The notes beneath the pieces were generated by a model. The model saw only the letters and a program-made list of their open reading frames with translations. It had not been told where the DNA came from and did no database searches. DNA of 64,000 nucleotides, taken from positions 10,482 to 74,481 of the forward strand of contig UQZJ01000014.1 of NCBI GenBank assembly GCA_900545495.1, written 5' to 3'. Each line of letters begins with the position of its first letter. Positions within the stretch are counted from its first letter, which is position 1. The translations under genes and the position numbers were made by a program. Source of the DNA: an uncultured Eubacteriales bacterium. GTDB taxonomy: Bacteria > Bacillota > Clostridia > Oscillospirales > Oscillospiraceae. This document shows, piece by piece, positions 16,588 through 24,958 of the stretch.

Positions 16588-16650
16588 ATATGTATCAAGC
16601 GCAAAAGGACAAGAAGGACCTATCAATCACACAAACAGGAGGAAAACCAA

Positions 16651-17739
16651 ATGAAATACGGTCGTACTTTCAATTTCTCTGCCGGCCCTGCTATGATGCC
16701 GGAGCCCGTGCTGGAGGAGATCCGCGATGAGATGATGAACTACCGCGGCAGCGGTATGTGCGTCATGGAGATGAGCCACCGCTCCAAGGTGTTCCAGCAG
16801 ATCGCGGCCGAGGCTGAGGCCGATCTGCGCAAGCTGATGGGTATTCCCGATAACTACAAGGTGCTGTTCATTCAGGGCGGCGGCACGGTGCAGTTTGCCA
16901 TGGTCGCCATGAACCTGATGAAGAACGGCAAGGCCTGCTATGTGGAGACCGGTGCGTGGTCCAAGAAAGCCATTGCCGAGGCCAAGAAGTATGGCGAGGT
17001 GCAGATCATCGCCTCCTCCGCCGACAAGAATTTCTCCTACATCCCCGATTGCTCCGATCTGGACATCCCCGAGGACGCCGATTATGTCTACATCTGCGAG
17101 AACGAAACCATCAACGGCACCACCTGGAACAAGCTGCCCAACACCAAGGGCCATGTGCTGGTGGCTGACCAGTCCTCCATGTTCCTGTCCCGTCCCTGCA
17201 ACGTGTCCGACTACGGTCTGATCTGGGCCGGCGTCCAGAAGAACGTGGGCCCCGCCGGTATGGCGGTGGTGATCATCCGCGAGGATCTGATCCGCGACGA
17301 TCTGGACCCCAAGACCCCCATCTACCTGAAGTACAAGACCCATGCCGACAACGACAGCATGTACAACACCCCCAACTGCTGGGCCATCTACTGCTGCGGC
17401 AAGGTGTTCCGCTATCTGCTGGACAACGGCGGTCTGGAGGAGATGGAGAAGCGCAACATCGCCAAGGCCAAGGTCATCTACGACTTCCTGGACAGCTCCA
17501 AGCTGTTCAAGGGCGCCGTGGTGCCTGAGGATCGCAGCCTGATGAACATCCCCTTCGTCACCGGCGATAAGGATCTGGACGCCGCTGTGGTGGCAGCCTC
17601 CAAGGAGGCCGGCTTCGACAACCTGAAGGGCCACAAGTCCGTGGGCGGTCTGCGCGCCTCCGTGTACAACGCCATGCCCATCGAGGGCGCTGAGGCGCTG
17701 GTGGAGTTCCTGAAGAAGTTCGAGGCGGAGCACAAGTAA
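16651..17739 (+). CDS. serC: Phosphoserine aminotransferase
   Basis: 362 residues, typical SerC length. N-terminal FNFSAGPAMMPEPVLEEI, phosphate-binding FIQGGGTVQFAMV, and the PLP lysine in IWAGVQKNVGPAG (Lys197). Converts 3-phosphohydroxypyruvate plus glutamate to phosphoserine in serine synthesis (and the analogous step for pyridoxal in some bacteria). ATG at 16651 has CAGGAGGAAAA; the frame runs further upstream without a ribosome site. serA follows after 68 bp containing a G6/C5 hairpin (17749-17768) that may trim read-through. Confidence 0.96.
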   Translation: MKYGRTFNFSAGPAMMPEPVLEEIRDEMMNYRGSGMCVMEMSHRSKVFQQIAAEAEADLRKLMGIPDNYKVLFIQGGGTVQFAMVAMNLMKNGKACYVETGAWSKKAIAEAKKYGEVQIIASSADKNFSYIPDCSDLDIPEDADYVYICENETINGTTWNKLPNTKGHVLVADQSSMFLSRPCNVSDYGLIWAGVQKNVGPAGMAVVIIREDLIRDDLDPKTPIYLKYKTHADNDSMYNTPNCWAIYCCGKVFRYLLDNGGLEEMEKRNIAKAKVIYDFLDSSKLFKGAVVPEDRSLMNIPFVTGDKDLDAAVVAASKEAGFDNLKGHKSVGGLRASVYNAMPIEGAEALVEFLKKFEAEHK

Positions 17740-17807
17740 CACGGCCGGAGGGGGGAGACGCTCCCCCTTTCCGCACATTCTTTACATAAAAATGAAGGAG
17801 AAGTATC

Positions 17808-18713
17808 ATGCGTATTCTGGTTACTGACGGTATGGATAAGACCGCAATGGCGCAGCTGCGTGAGCTGGGTCACGAGGTGGTGGAGCAGTTTTACGAGCCG
17901 GATCAGCTGGGCAAGGCCCTGCGTGATTTCGATGTGGCCGTCGTCCGCTCCAAGACCAAGGTCCGCGCCAACCACATCGACGAGGCCAAGGGCAGCCAGC
18001 TGAAGCTCCTCATCCGCGGCGGCGTGGGTGTGGACAACATCGACGTGGCCTACGCCAAGCAGAATGGCATCGACGTCAAGAACACCCCCAATGCTTCCTC
18101 CCAGTCCGTGGCGGAGTTGGCCATGGGCCATATGTTCGCCTGCGCCCGCTACATCTCTGATGCCGGCTACACCATGCGCAACGACGAGTGGAAGAAGAAG
18201 GAGTACGGCAAGGGCATTGAGCTGCAGGGCAAGACCCTGGGCATCGTGGGCTTCGGCCGCATCGGTCAGCATCTGGGCGTGATGGCCAAGGCCATCGGCA
18301 TGAACGTGGTCGCCTTCGCCCGTCACCCCAATGCCGAACTGTCTGAGCGGCTGGGCATCCCCTATGTGAGCATGGACGAGCTGCTGGCCTCCTCCGACTT
18401 CATCTCCCTCCACGCGCCCGCAGTGGACGGCGGCGCACTGGTCTCCGCTGAGACCATTGCCAAGATGAAGGACGGCGTGGTGATCATCAACACCTCCCGC
18501 GGCAGCAACGTGGACGAGGACGCCCTGCTGGCCGCTCTGGAGTCCGGCAAGGTCCGTGCAGCCGGTCTGGACGTGTATGTGGACGAGCCCACCAAGAACA
18601 AGGCGCTGTACAGCCATCCCATGGTGTCCTGCACGCCCCATATCGGCGCGGCCACCGTGGAGGCCCAGAAGCGCATCGGCGCGGAGATCGTGGAGATCAT
18701 CAAGGCTATGTGA
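17808..18713 (+). CDS. serA: D-3-phosphoglycerate dehydrogenase, short form
   Basis: 301 residues. Rossmann motif VGFGRIGQ (147-154), then NTSRG with the substrate arginine, a glutamate in DVYVDEP and the catalytic histidine in CTPHIGA. It ends right after the catalytic domain: there is no ACT or intervening regulatory domain, so serine feedback inhibition through an ACT domain is not expected. With serC it supplies the first two steps from 3-phosphoglycerate to serine. No serB was found in the window. Ribosome site AAGGAG. Confidence 0.93.
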   Translation: MRILVTDGMDKTAMAQLRELGHEVVEQFYEPDQLGKALRDFDVAVVRSKTKVRANHIDEAKGSQLKLLIRGGVGVDNIDVAYAKQNGIDVKNTPNASSQSVAELAMGHMFACARYISDAGYTMRNDEWKKKEYGKGIELQGKTLGIVGFGRIGQHLGVMAKAIGMNVVAFARHPNAELSERLGIPYVSMDELLASSDFISLHAPAVDGGALVSAETIAKMKDGVVIINTSRGSNVDEDALLAALESGKVRAAGLDVYVDEPTKNKALYSHPMVSCTPHIGAATVEAQKRIGAEIVEIIKAM

Positions 18714-18730
18714 CCCCAGCAAAAAACGCA

Positions 18731-18767
18731 AAAAAGAGAGACGGCAATCTGCCGTCTCTCTTTTTTT
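18731..18767 (+). terminator. Terminator after serA
   Basis: AAAAAGAGAGACGGCA-ATC-TGCCGTCTCTCTTTTTTT. Confidence 0.9.
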
Positions 18768-18776
18768 GTGGGAGGT

Positions 18777-18912
18777 CGTCCGGCGCTTGCGAAAACGTCC
18801 CGGACGCGCCGTCAGCCGCACACCGTGCGGCTGACCAACGATTTGAGGATAGAAAGGAAAAGCAATTCATGTTCGAATCACTGTGTGTATGATACACGGT
18901 GAGACTTTTTTT
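18777..18912 (+). ncRNA. Candidate structured small RNA or leader with a 7-codon frame
   Basis: Three consecutive hairpins: CGTCCGG/CCGGACG (18777-18806), an 11-bp GTCAGCCGCAC-ACC-GTGCGGCTGAC (18811-18835), and an 11-bp stem with ATG loop (18878-18902) ending in GACTTTTTTT, a good terminator. A mini-frame ATG...TGA (18869-18892, MFESLCV) with AAAGGA upstream runs into the terminator stem. I see no promoter of its own, so it may be expressed from serA read-through. No known RNA family recognised. Confidence 0.4.
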
Positions 18913-18992
18913 GTAAAGCGACAAAATCTCATATTTCCATTAGAAATCGTCATGGATACATACAGATGTTTCTCCGGCGCAGAATAACAGGG

Positions 18993-19021
18993 TTGCCACG
19001 CGGGAAATGACGCGGTATAAT
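18993..19021 (+). promoter_or_regulatory. Promoter of the LysR/DUF2156 gene pair
   Basis: TTGCCA, 17 bp, TATAAT. The leader to the LysR start is about 160 nt; I see nothing else definite in it. Confidence 0.7.
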
Positions 19022-19188
19022 GACCGTATCGTGGGCATGATAGGAAAGCAGCCGTTTTTTCGGCGGCTCGGCAAGGACAGCGGCCGAAAAGGCCGGCAGG
19101 AGACAGCGTGCCGTGCGGCCGTGTACTGTCACGGCGGTGAAACAGTACATCGGTATATGAAAATGCGTCATGCAGGGGAGGTGCGTCC

Positions 19189-20061
19189 ATGGATACGAAG
19201 AAGCTGGCGGCACTGGCGGCGGCGGTGCGGCTGGGCAGCTTTACCCGCGCCGCGGAGGAGCTGGGCTACACCCAGTCCGGCCTGACCCACATGATGAACA
19301 GTCTGGAAAAGGACGTGGGCTTTCCGCTGCTGGTGCGGGGGCGCACCGGCGTGCGCCTGACCCCGGCGGGGCAGCGCATCTTCCCGCTGGTGCAGGAGTG
19401 TCTCAACGGGGCGAAGGCGCTGGAGCGGGAGATCCTGCTCATCAACACCCAGCAGGAGGAGAGCGTCCGCGTGGCGGCCTACGACTCCATCGCCCGCCAC
19501 TGGCTGCCGGAGGTGATCCAACAGTTCCGCCGCGCCCACCCGGATGTGGGCGTGGATATCCAGATGGGCAGCGTGCAGGAGGTCTACCGCTGGGTGCAGG
19601 AGGGCCGGGTGGATATGTGCTTTGCCAGCCGGCAGGAGAGCGTGGCGCTGGACTGGACGCCCCTCAAGGATGACGAGCTGCTTGCCATACTGCCGCCGGA
19701 CTACGACAACGGGGGACGGTCTGTGTTCCCGGTGGAGGATTTCGACGGGCGGGAGTTTTTGATGCCCTCCATGGGTTTCAATCTGGATATCATGCGGGTG
19801 CTGAACCGCCACGGCGTGACGCCGCTGATCCGCACCACGCAGGTATCGGACAGCGTCATCATCTCCATGGTGGAGCACGGCCTGGGCGTGAGTATGCTGT
19901 CCTGTCTGGTGCTGCAGGGGCGGCAGGATGATGTGCAGGCGCTGCCGCTGGCGCCGCGGGCCGTCCGCGAGCTGGGCATTGCCTCCCGGCCGCGCCGGGA
20001 CCTGCGGCCCATGGTGCGGCGGTTCATCGCCGAGGCAGAAGAAATGATCGAGAAAATGTGA
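19189..20061 (+). CDS. LysR-family transcriptional regulator
   Basis: 290 residues: N-terminal winged helix-turn-helix (MDTKKLAALAAAVRLGSFTR ... AAEELGYTQSGLTHMMNSLE, about 1-60), then a LysR substrate-binding domain (SVRVAAYDSIARHWLPEVIQ and EGRVDMCFASRQ). Ribosome site AGGGGAGGTG. The acyltransferase-like gene follows after 7 bp in the same direction, so it is probably co-transcribed and the most likely target. Effector unknown. Confidence 0.92.
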   Translation: MDTKKLAALAAAVRLGSFTRAAEELGYTQSGLTHMMNSLEKDVGFPLLVRGRTGVRLTPAGQRIFPLVQECLNGAKALEREILLINTQQEESVRVAAYDSIARHWLPEVIQQFRRAHPDVGVDIQMGSVQEVYRWVQEGRVDMCFASRQESVALDWTPLKDDELLAILPPDYDNGGRSVFPVEDFDGREFLMPSMGFNLDIMRVLNRHGVTPLIRTTQVSDSVIISMVEHGLGVSMLSCLVLQGRQDDVQALPLAPRAVRELGIASRPRRDLRPMVRRFIAEAEEMIEKM

Positions 20062-20068
20062 GGATACT

Positions 20069-21469
20069 ATGCTGGAATTTCAGGAATTGACTGTCAGCGC
20101 GGGCGCGCATTTGCGCCCGTATTACGAGATGTGCATCTACCGTCTGTGCGAATACTCGCTGGGCGTGAAGCTCATGTGGCGGGGCTATCTGCACCCGTGG
20201 TTTGCCGAGGCAGCGGGCTGCCTCATCGTCCGCAACTGCATCGAGGGGGAGTACGTCTTTGACTACCCCATTACGGGGCCGGAGGGCGACGAGGAGGCGG
20301 CATTGGCCGCCATCGAGGCGTACTGCGGCGAAAAGGAGCTGCCGCTGGTGCTGTCCGTGGTGCCGGAGGACAAGGCGGCAGGGCTGGTGCTGCGCTATCC
20401 CCGGGTGAAGGTCATCAGCGAGCGGCCGTGGAAGGACTATCTCTACCGCACCGAGGATCTGGCGCAGTTCGCCGGACGGCGGTACAGCGGCCAGCGCAAC
20501 CACATCAACAAGTTCCGCCGGGACTATCCGGACGCCGCCTTTGTGCCGCTCACCGACCCGAAGGACCCCCGCTTGGCGGCGTTCTGGACCAGCTATGAGG
20601 CGGAGTTTCACAAGACAGGGCCGCTGGCCAAGGAGGAACTGGCGCTGGCGCAGGAGATGTTCGGCCTGCTGGATACCGGCTGGTTCTGCGCCGGCGGTAT
20701 GCTGGCGGAGGAACGGCTGGTGGCGGTCTGCCTGGCGGAGAAGTGCGGCGACACGCTGGTGAACCACATCGAAAAGGCGCTATACTCCCACGCCGGAGCG
20801 TATCCCGCCATCGTGCAGGCCTTCGCCGCCCACTACGGCGACGGCTGCGCGTGGGTCAACCGGGAGGACGACGCCCGGGACAAGGGGCTGCGTACCTCCA
20901 AGCTGCAATACCTCCCGGCGGCGCTGGGCGGCAAGGTGCGGCTGGAGGTAGGCACGGAACTGGATATGCTGCGCCGCGTACCCACATTGAAAAGCGAGCG
21001 CTTGACCCTGACGGCTCTGCGACCCGGCGACAAGGAGGCGTACAACGCCCTGTGTCTGGACGGCGACCGCAACCGCTGGTGGGGCTATGACTACCACACC
21101 GGTCTGGGGGATGCGCCGCTGACGGAGGACTACTTTCTGGATGCCGCCAAGGCGGATTTTGCCGCCCGCCGCGCCGTGAATTTCGCCGTCCGCCTGAAGG
21201 GAAAGCTCATCGGCGAGGTGGTGCTGTACCGCCCGGATTTCCGGGGCGGCTTCGAGCAGGGCTGCCGCATCGCGCCGGCCTGCGCCGGTCACGGCTACGG
21301 TACGGAGGCCTTTGCAGCGGCGGCGGACTGGGCGCTGTACCATCTGGGGCTTGCCCGGGTGGTGGCCAAGTGCTTTAAGGAAAACGCGGCGTCCCACAAA
21401 ATGCTCGCGTCCTGTATGCGGCCCAGCGGAGAGGACGAAACGTACTTCTATTTTGAAAAAACGGTATAA
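20069..21469 (+). CDS. Two-domain protein: DUF2156 (aminoacyl-transferase-like GNAT fold) + GNAT acetyltransferase
   Basis: 466 residues. About 1-300 matches the DUF2156/LPG_synthase_C type: LREY-like start (LRPYYEMCIYRLCEYSLGVK), RPWKDYLYRTEDLAQFAGRR, YSGQRNHINKFRRDYPD, and AWVNREDDARDKGLRTSKLQ. About 301-466 is a RimJ-like GNAT domain (LKSERLTLTALRPGDKEAYN; acetyl-CoA loop CAGHGYGTEAFAAA; FKENAASHKML). The first domain type occurs alone in Firmicutes or as the catalytic end of lysyl-phosphatidylglycerol synthases. The fusion suggests transfer of an aminoacyl or acyl group with a second acetylation step; substrate unknown. Confidence 0.8.
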   Translation: MLEFQELTVSAGAHLRPYYEMCIYRLCEYSLGVKLMWRGYLHPWFAEAAGCLIVRNCIEGEYVFDYPITGPEGDEEAALAAIEAYCGEKELPLVLSVVPEDKAAGLVLRYPRVKVISERPWKDYLYRTEDLAQFAGRRYSGQRNHINKFRRDYPDAAFVPLTDPKDPRLAAFWTSYEAEFHKTGPLAKEELALAQEMFGLLDTGWFCAGGMLAEERLVAVCLAEKCGDTLVNHIEKALYSHAGAYPAIVQAFAAHYGDGCAWVNREDDARDKGLRTSKLQYLPAALGGKVRLEVGTELDMLRRVPTLKSERLTLTALRPGDKEAYNALCLDGDRNRWWGYDYHTGLGDAPLTEDYFLDAAKADFAARRAVNFAVRLKGKLIGEVVLYRPDFRGGFEQGCRIAPACAGHGYGTEAFAAAADWALYHLGLARVVAKCFKENAASHKMLASCMRPSGEDETYFYFEKTV

Positions 21470-21473
21470 AGCA

Positions 21474-21508
21474 AAACACCTCCGCGCACAATGAGCGCGG
21501 AGGTGTTT
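21474..21508 (+). terminator. Hairpin that also holds the next ribosome site
   Basis: AAACACCTCCGCGC / GCGCGGAGGTGTTT, 14-bp stem, 7-nt loop. The 3' arm contains GGAGGTG, the ribosome site of the 59-residue protein at 21513, so the hairpin may both end upstream transcripts and mask translation. Confidence 0.6.
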
Positions 21509-21512
21509 GTAT

Positions 21513-21692
21513 ATGTACTACGAGACGCTGACCGACCTGCTGAACAACGACCCCGCCGCCTACGAGTATTTCTACGGCCTGCCGCCGGAGATGCAGACTG
21601 CGCTCCAGCAGCAGGGCGGCATCCGCTCCCTGTCGCAGCTGCGGCAGGCGGCTGCCGACGAGCAGCTCCAGCGCCGCCCCGGTGCGTTCTGA
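21513..21692 (+). CDS. 59-residue protein of unknown function
   Basis: MYYETLTDLLNNDPAAYEYF then YGLPPEMQTALQQQGGIRSL and a Gln/Ala-rich tail. ATG at 21513 lies 7 nt after GGAGGTG. Acidic, soluble and probably helical, with the N-terminal repeat of Tyr/Asp. I recall similar short proteins in Oscillospiraceae but cannot name a family. It is flanked by two terminator-type hairpins, the first of which covers its ribosome site. Confidence 0.6.
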   Translation: MYYETLTDLLNNDPAAYEYFYGLPPEMQTALQQQGGIRSLSQLRQAAADEQLQRRPGAF

Positions 21693-21705
21693 GGGAAGGG
21701 CGGCA

Positions 21706-21735
21706 AAAAGAGGACGGCGGAAGCCGTCCTCTTTT
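21706..21735. terminator. Bidirectional terminator
   Basis: AAAAGAGGACGGC-GGAA-GCCGTCCTCTTTT between convergent genes. Confidence 0.88.
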
Positions 21736-21743
21736 CCTGCGCA

Positions 21744-22412
21744 TCATGCGTATGTATCGGCGTTGAACAGCGTCCACGGCCAGCTTTCCGGCGGGGGACA
21801 GGTCACATCCACCGTCCGCCCGGTGACGGGGTGGGTGAAGGCCATGTGATACGACCACAGCGCGGTGGAGCAGTCGGCCTTGCTGCCGTAGCGGATATCC
21901 CCCAGCAGCGGCAGGCCCCGGGAGGAGAACTGCACGCGGATCTGGTGGGTGCGGCCGGTGTGGAGCCGGACGCGCACCAGCGTCAGCTCCTCCGTGCTGC
22001 CCAGCGTCACATATTCCAGCGAGGCCTCCCGGACGCCCTTACGCATCCGCTTGACCACATAGCTTTTGTTCTTGGAGGCGTCCCGGAACAGCAGGTCGGT
22101 GAGGGTGGCGGAGGCCTCCGCCGGGTGTCCCCGCAGCACGGCCAGATACTCCTTGGTGACCCGGTGCTCCGCCACGGCGGCGGTGAGCTTGCCGGTGACC
22201 TCCCGGCGGCGGGAGAACAGCATAACGCCGCCCACGATCTTATCCAGCCGGTGGACGGTGGCGATGTAGTCGGGCTTCCCCTGCTCACGGTAGTGCCGAC
22301 GCAGCAGGGCGGGCATACAGGCGCCCTGCTCGCTGTCCTCCGACAGAACGCCCACGGGCTTGACACAGAGGACGAGATGTGCGTCCTCATACAGGATATG
22401 TAGATCCTCCAT
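21744..22412 (-). CDS. RNA pseudouridine synthase, RluA/RluD family
   Basis: 222 residues without an S4 domain. Catalytic motif VHRLDKIVGGVMLFSR, later RVRLHTGRTHQIRVQF and GDIRYG, all typical of the RluA family that isomerises uridine in rRNA or tRNA. Starts 5 bp after the stop of the DacF-like gene and has a poor ribosome site of its own, so it is probably translated by coupling. The exact target position cannot be read from sequence. Confidence 0.9.
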   Translation of the reverse strand: MEDLHILYEDAHLVLCVKPVGVLSEDSEQGACMPALLRRHYREQGKPDYIATVHRLDKIVGGVMLFSRRREVTGKLTAAVAEHRVTKEYLAVLRGHPAEASATLTDLLFRDASKNKSYVVKRMRKGVREASLEYVTLGSTEELTLVRVRLHTGRTHQIRVQFSSRGLPLLGDIRYGSKADCSTALWSYHMAFTHPVTGRTVDVTCPPPESWPWTLFNADTYA

Positions 22413-22417
22413 GGCAC

Positions 22418-23779
22418 TCAGCGGCGGCGTCCGCGGTAGGCGTGCTGGCGATAGCGCTTGCTGGAGGCTCTGCCGTAGCGGCGGGTGCGTCCGTACAGAC
22501 GGAACCAGAGCAGCACGGCGATGACCAGCACCACCAGCACGACAGAGGCGATCTTCACCGGCGTCCGGGAGAAGAACTGCACGATGGCGTGCTTGGCCAG
22601 CAGGAAGCGGCTGGCGGACACGTCGGCCACGGCCAGCAGGGGAACGGTCACATAGTCCGTGCCGTCATAGGAGATGGTGATGGTACCCAGCTCGTCGCCG
22701 GTGGTGACGGGGGCGTTTACGGACTCCGCGCAGTCCACGGTGCGCTGGAGCTGATCCAGCTCCAGATCCTTGGGCAGCACCGCCTCGGCGGCGTAGGCCG
22801 GGTGGACAGCCACGGTGGCGACCTCGTTGCTCAGCGCCACAGGCACCTCGCAGATCAGCTCATTCTCCTCCAGCACCGTGCGGGTGGAAAAATTGTCAAA
22901 GCCCCAGTCGAACAGGCGAGCCGTCTCGGTGAAGCTCTCCACGCGGGTACCGCCCTTCTCGGTCTTGACCTCCTCACAGCCCAGCACCACACTGATGAGG
23001 GTGCGGCTGCCCCGGATGGCGGAGGACACCAGACAGTGTCCCGCCGCATCGGTGGTGCCGGTCTTGATGCCCTGTGCGCCGGAGTAGAGATAGCCGGTCA
23101 TGCGCCAGTTGGAGATCAGGGCGTTGGTGCTGTGCAGCTCCCGCTCCTTTTCCGTCATATTGGTGGCGGGTACGGTGTAGGCCTTGGTGTTGACGATGGT
23201 CATGAAATCGTCGTGCTTCATGGCCTCCCGGGTGATGAGATAGATATCCCACGCGGAGGAGTAGTGGCCGGACTGGGTCAGACCGGTGGTGTTGGCAAAA
23301 TGGGTGTTCTGGCAGCCCAGCTCCTGTGCCCGCTGGTTCATCTTCTCCACGAAGGCGTCCACGGAGCCGGACACGGCCTCGCCCAGAATGTTGCACGTCT
23401 CGTTGGCGGAGATCACCAGCATACAGTAGAGAAGCTGCTCCACTGTCAGCGTCTCGCCCACCTTGATGTCGGCGGTGCTGCCGTCCTCCACCATGCCCTT
23501 CATGGAGGACTCGGTGGCGGTGACATTCTGATCCATGCGGAGTTGGCCGCGATCCACGGCCTCCAGCACCAGCAGGGCGCTCATGACCTTGGTGATGCTG
23601 GCCATGGGCAGCTCCTCGTGCATATTCTTATCGTACAGCACCGTGCCTGTCTCGCCGTCCACCAGAATGGCGGCCTTGGCATGGATGTCCGGGTCCTCCA
23701 GCGCCAGCGCCTGCGGGGTGAAAAGGGCGCACAGCAGGCAGGTCAATAAAAAAACAGATAAAAAACGGCGGATTTTCAT
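22418..23779 (-). CDS. D-alanyl-D-alanine carboxypeptidase (DacF/PBP5 type)
   Basis: 453 residues: signal peptide MKIRRFLSVFLLTCLLCALF, S11 peptidase domain with SxxK (ASITK, Ser near residue 61), SxN (SANE) and KTG (IKTGTTDAAG) boxes, a C-terminal beta domain, and one C-terminal membrane helix followed by a very basic tail (about 415-453). It trims D-Ala from peptidoglycan stem peptides outside the membrane; relatives act in growth or in spore cortex formation. Here the C-terminus is a true membrane helix with a cytoplasmic Arg-rich tail instead of the usual amphipathic anchor. Confidence 0.92.
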   Translation of the reverse strand: MKIRRFLSVFLLTCLLCALFTPQALALEDPDIHAKAAILVDGETGTVLYDKNMHEELPMASITKVMSALLVLEAVDRGQLRMDQNVTATESSMKGMVEDGSTADIKVGETLTVEQLLYCMLVISANETCNILGEAVSGSVDAFVEKMNQRAQELGCQNTHFANTTGLTQSGHYSSAWDIYLITREAMKHDDFMTIVNTKAYTVPATNMTEKERELHSTNALISNWRMTGYLYSGAQGIKTGTTDAAGHCLVSSAIRGSRTLISVVLGCEEVKTEKGGTRVESFTETARLFDWGFDNFSTRTVLEENELICEVPVALSNEVATVAVHPAYAAEAVLPKDLELDQLQRTVDCAESVNAPVTTGDELGTITISYDGTDYVTVPLLAVADVSASRFLLAKHAIVQFFSRTPVKIASVVLVVLVIAVLLWFRLYGRTRRYGRASSKRYRQHAYRGRRR

Positions 23780-23857
23780 AGGATTTCTTCTCCATCTATG
23801 TTATAATACCATTGGATCGCGACGGATGAGCCGCACCCATCAAATTGCGTGACTTTT

Positions 23858-23886
23858 ATTATACGCGAAAACACGGGGGGAGTCAA
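23858..23886 (-). promoter_or_regulatory. Promoter of the DacF-like/pseudouridine synthase operon
   Basis: Minus strand TTGACT, 17 bp, TATAAT. The -35 abuts the GTG start of the divergent ComEA-like gene. Confidence 0.75.
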
Positions 23887-23888
23887 CT

Positions 23889-24254
23889 GTGGACGGGCGG
23901 ATAAAACTGTCAAAAACAGGGGTGTTCCTGCTGGTGCTGACGGCTCTGTTTTTGCTGTCTGTGGGAACGGTATACCTGCTGACGCCCCGCACCACGCAGG
24001 GTGACTACACGGTGGAGGCGCAGGCACCGTCGGAGAAACCGAAAACGGATAAGGTGAATATCAACACGGCGGACGCGGACGAGCTGGATGCGCTGCCGGG
24101 GATCGGGCCGGTGCTGGCGCAGCGGATCATCGACTGGCGGACGGCCAACGGGCCGTTCACCTGCCCGGAGGATCTGTTACAGGTGAGCGGCATCGGGCAG
24201 ACCACGCTGGATGGTCTGCGTGACCGCATTACAACGGAGGAGACACAGGAATGA
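23889..24254 (+). CDS. ComEA-like membrane-anchored helix-hairpin-helix protein
   Basis: 121 residues from a GTG with GGGGGAG upstream. One N-terminal membrane helix (about 10-32), a linker, then tandem HhH motifs: VNINTADADELDALPGIGPV and DLLQVSGIGQTTLDGL. This is the DNA-binding module of ComEA, which captures DNA during uptake; the SLBB part of full ComEA is absent and the protein is short. It overlaps the response-regulator gene (ATGA), so it is the first gene of a four-gene operon. No comEB/comEC follow, so a competence role is not established. Confidence 0.82.
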   Translation: MDGRIKLSKTGVFLLVLTALFLLSVGTVYLLTPRTTQGDYTVEAQAPSEKPKTDKVNINTADADELDALPGIGPVLAQRIIDWRTANGPFTCPEDLLQVSGIGQTTLDGLRDRITTEETQE

Positions 24255-24958
24255 AGATACTGGTAGTGGACGATGAGAAGCTGTTGGTCAAGGGCGTAAA
24301 ATTCAATCTGGAGAACGAGGGCTACGAGGTGACGCCCGCCTATGACGGCGTCACCGCCGTGGAGCTTGCCAAAAAGGAGAGCTTCGACCTGATCGTGATG
24401 GATGTGATGATGCCGGGACTGTCCGGCGGCGACGCCTGTATGCAGATCCGGGAGTTTTCCGATGTGCCCATCATCATGCTGACAGCCCGCAGCGAGGACA
24501 GCGATAAGCTGATGGGCTTTGCCTGCGGTGCGGACGACTATGTGACAAAGCCCTTTAACATTCTGGAGCTGAAGGCACGCATCCGCGCCCTGCTGCGGCG
24601 GTCCGGCGGCAGTCCGGCGGCACAGCAGCCCCAGCGGGCGCCGCTGCTGACCGTGGGTGACCTGAGTCTGGACACAGAGGAACGCGTGGCCATCCGGGGC
24701 GGCAAGACCATCGACCTGACGGCCAAGGAATACGACCTCATTGAGCTTTTGATGAAGAACCCCCGGCGGGTATACAGCCGGGAGAGCCTGATGGACTTGG
24801 TGTGGGGCTACTCCTACGCCGGGGACTACCGCACGGTGGACGTCCACATCCGCCGCCTGCGGGAGAAGCTGGAGCCGGATCCGGCCAAGCCGATCCATAT
24901 CATGACAAAGTGGGGAGTTGGTTACTATTTTAAGGGAGAAAGTCAGCCAACAGTGTAA
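24251..24958 (+). CDS. OmpR/PhoB-family response regulator (WalR/PhoP-like)
   Basis: 235 residues: receiver domain with acidic pocket VVDDE, phospho-acceptor Asp54 in MDVMMPG, and Lys in VTKPF; then a winged helix (GKTIDLTAKEYDLIELLMKN, YRTVDVHIRRLREKLE). Partner histidine kinase overlaps its 3' end. Confidence 0.94.
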   Translation: MKILVVDDEKLLVKGVKFNLENEGYEVTPAYDGVTAVELAKKESFDLIVMDVMMPGLSGGDACMQIREFSDVPIIMLTARSEDSDKLMGFACGADDYVTKPFNILELKARIRALLRRSGGSPAAQQPQRAPLLTVGDLSLDTEERVAIRGGKTIDLTAKEYDLIELLMKNPRRVYSRESLMDLVWGYSYAGDYRTVDVHIRRLREKLEPDPAKPIHIMTKWGVGYYFKGESQPTV

